From a virus: DNA of 64,000 nt. The translations under genes and the position numbers were made by a program. The stretch lies in IMG/VR virus record IMGVR_UViG_3300044615_001208, positions 1-64,000 of that record; one strand, written 5' to 3'. Within the stretch, counting starts at the first letter, position 1. Each line of letters begins with the position of its first letter. Below the pieces are notes generated by a model, which saw only the letters and a program-made list of their open reading frames with translations, did not search any database and was not told the origin of the DNA. Shown piece after piece: positions 63,063 through 64,000 of this stretch.

Positions 63063-64000
63063 ATGGCAATATTACAAGGTGCTCGAATTACAGGATCAAT
63101 TATAGCTACAACTTTTATTAAAGCTAGTGGTTTCAGTGGCAGTTTAACTGCTTCTAGATTGTATGTACAAGGATCGGTTGGTATAGGCACAACAAGTCCT
63201 GTTTATAAATTGGATGTAGTTGGTTCTGTGTATAGTTCTAATTATTTTTCAGTATTAACCGCAGCAACATATGGTCCAAGTGATAATAGTGCGGCAATGC
63301 AAGTGTTTGGATCAACTGGTTCAGGTGGATTAACAAATACTATAAAGTTTGTTACAGTTGGTAGTGAAAGAGTTCGTATTGACAACAATGGTAATGTTGG
63401 TATAGGTACAACAAGTCCTACGGGAACTTATGGAAAGTTAAGTGTAGCAGGCGGTATTCGTATATTAGATGATAATAATGCAAAATTAGAAATTGGTAGA
63501 TATTCAAGTGGTGCATCCAATTCTTATATTAAACTGGGTTCAAATTCTAATAGTTTAAGAATTACTAATAATACTGATGCGGCTGATATCTTTACTATAG
63601 AAAATGGTGGTAATGTTGGTATAGGTACAACAAGTCCTAATTATTTAACGGATATACAATCAACAACAAGTCCACAAACTTTAAATTTAAAATTAAATAA
63701 AACATCTACAACAAATGACTACGCAGAAATTGCATTTCAATTATGGAGTGGCGCCGGTTCAGGAGCAAATACATTTGGCGGATCAGGAACTTCTAGACCA
63801 AGCGTGGTTTTAAGAGCATTAAATGAAAATGGAGGTACCGCTGCAGGTGCTTTTATAGTGGGAACATTTACAGGCGGATCAGATAATTCAACACTGACAG
63901 AAAAATTTAGAATTACATCAGTCGGTAACGTAGGTATAGGTACAACAAGTCCAAGTCAATTATTAGAAGTAGCTGGGTCTAGCCCAATAATTAGAGTATT
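63063..64000 (+). CDS. Tail fibre protein with GIGTTSP repeats (3' partial)
   Basis: Starts at ATG 63063, ten bases after the collagen-like fibre gene, and runs off the window after 312 codons without a stop. The start AILQGARITGSIIATTFIKA is a common fibre N-terminus. The motif VGIGTTSP occurs four times (about residues 39-46, 113-120, 183-190 and 291-298), usually as GNVGIGTTSP preceded by RIT or IEN. It is typical of the shaft domains of phage fibres that end in an S74 chaperone. The C-terminus is outside the window. Probably a receptor-binding or connecting fibre partner of the preceding protein. Confidence 0.8.
   Translation, partial: MAILQGARITGSIIATTFIKASGFSGSLTASRLYVQGSVGIGTTSPVYKLDVVGSVYSSNYFSVLTAATYGPSDNSAAMQVFGSTGSGGLTNTIKFVTVGSERVRIDNNGNVGIGTTSPTGTYGKLSVAGGIRILDDNNAKLEIGRYSSGASNSYIKLGSNSNSLRITNNTDAADIFTIENGGNVGIGTTSPNYLTDIQSTTSPQTLNLKLNKTSTTNDYAEIAFQLWSGAGSGANTFGGSGTSRPSVVLRALNENGGTAAGAFIVGTFTGGSDNSTLTEKFRITSVGNVGIGTTSPSQLLEVAGSSPIIRV

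Noticed and set aside
1-64000. tRNA genes, integrase or attachment sites
   Set aside because: No cloverleaf-like sequence, recombinase gene or flanking direct repeat was noticed by eye; short tRNAs could still be missed without a scan.

Overview
The window is part of the genome of a tailed, contractile-tail bacteriophage (myovirus) of the broad T4-like supergroup. Evidence: a baseplate wedge protein of the gp25 family followed by gp6/J, a contractile tail sheath, a gp17-type large terminase, a gp20-type portal, a gp21-type prohead protease, an acidic scaffold, a gp23-type major capsid protein, gp13/gp14/gp15-like neck and tail-terminus proteins, and T4-type replication and recombination enzymes (primase, Mre11/Rad50-like gp47-gp46, RuvC-like resolvase). 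The DNA is AT-rich and genes are packed with overlaps or gaps of a few bases. The host cannot be named. The lipobox protein and the heptosyltransferase-type gene suggest a Gram-negative host. Most genes lack a clear Shine-Dalgarno sequence.

Layout: 1-18458 (+) is a tail/baseplate module (spike-like protein, a glycine-zipper protein, gp25, gp6, a DNRLRE protein, a 1504-residue wedge-like protein, a seven-bladed FG-GAP protein). 18471-23112 (+) is DNA metabolism: RuvC-like resolvase, primase, and a single-chain fusion of the gp47 nuclease and gp46 ATPase. 23114-28230 (+) is a glycosylation cassette: an FkbM methyltransferase and two double-domain glycosyltransferases, one ending in a TibC-type heptosyltransferase domain with its four-cysteine iron finger. 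28310-32224 (+) is an oversized tail sheath ending in a strong terminator. 32302-34921 (+) holds small genes, several with N-termini that look like T4-type capsid-targeting peptides (flavodoxin-like reductase, ligase-like nucleotidyltransferase). 34940-46148 (+) is packaging and head: terminase, portal, core proteins, protease, scaffold, major capsid protein, interrupted by two convergent minus-strand genes at 41996-43037.

46259-51487 is an accessory island: a GIY-YIG homing endonuclease (+), then a minus-strand block read from 51487 down to 47005. This block encodes a lipoprotein with a coiled coil and membrane hairpin, an MscS-like membrane protein, an ankyrin-repeat/class III nucleotide cyclase fusion, a small protein, a Mom-like DNA-modification acyltransferase and a small membrane protein. 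It is the most unusual part of the window and a candidate phage-encoded cyclic-nucleotide/membrane system. 51533-53723 (+) has further putative internal proteins, 53781-56975 (+) the neck and tail-terminus genes, and 57045-64000 (+) fibre genes: a 2002-residue collagen-like Gly-Ser-Thr fibre with a C-terminal S74-type chaperone, and the start of a second fibre.

Two promoter classes are visible. TATTTATA stands 3-5 bases before the start codon of many late genes. Near-consensus TTGACA/TATACT promoters precede the primase, homing endonuclease and Mom-like genes. Both kinds lie so close to the ATG that leaderless transcripts are likely.
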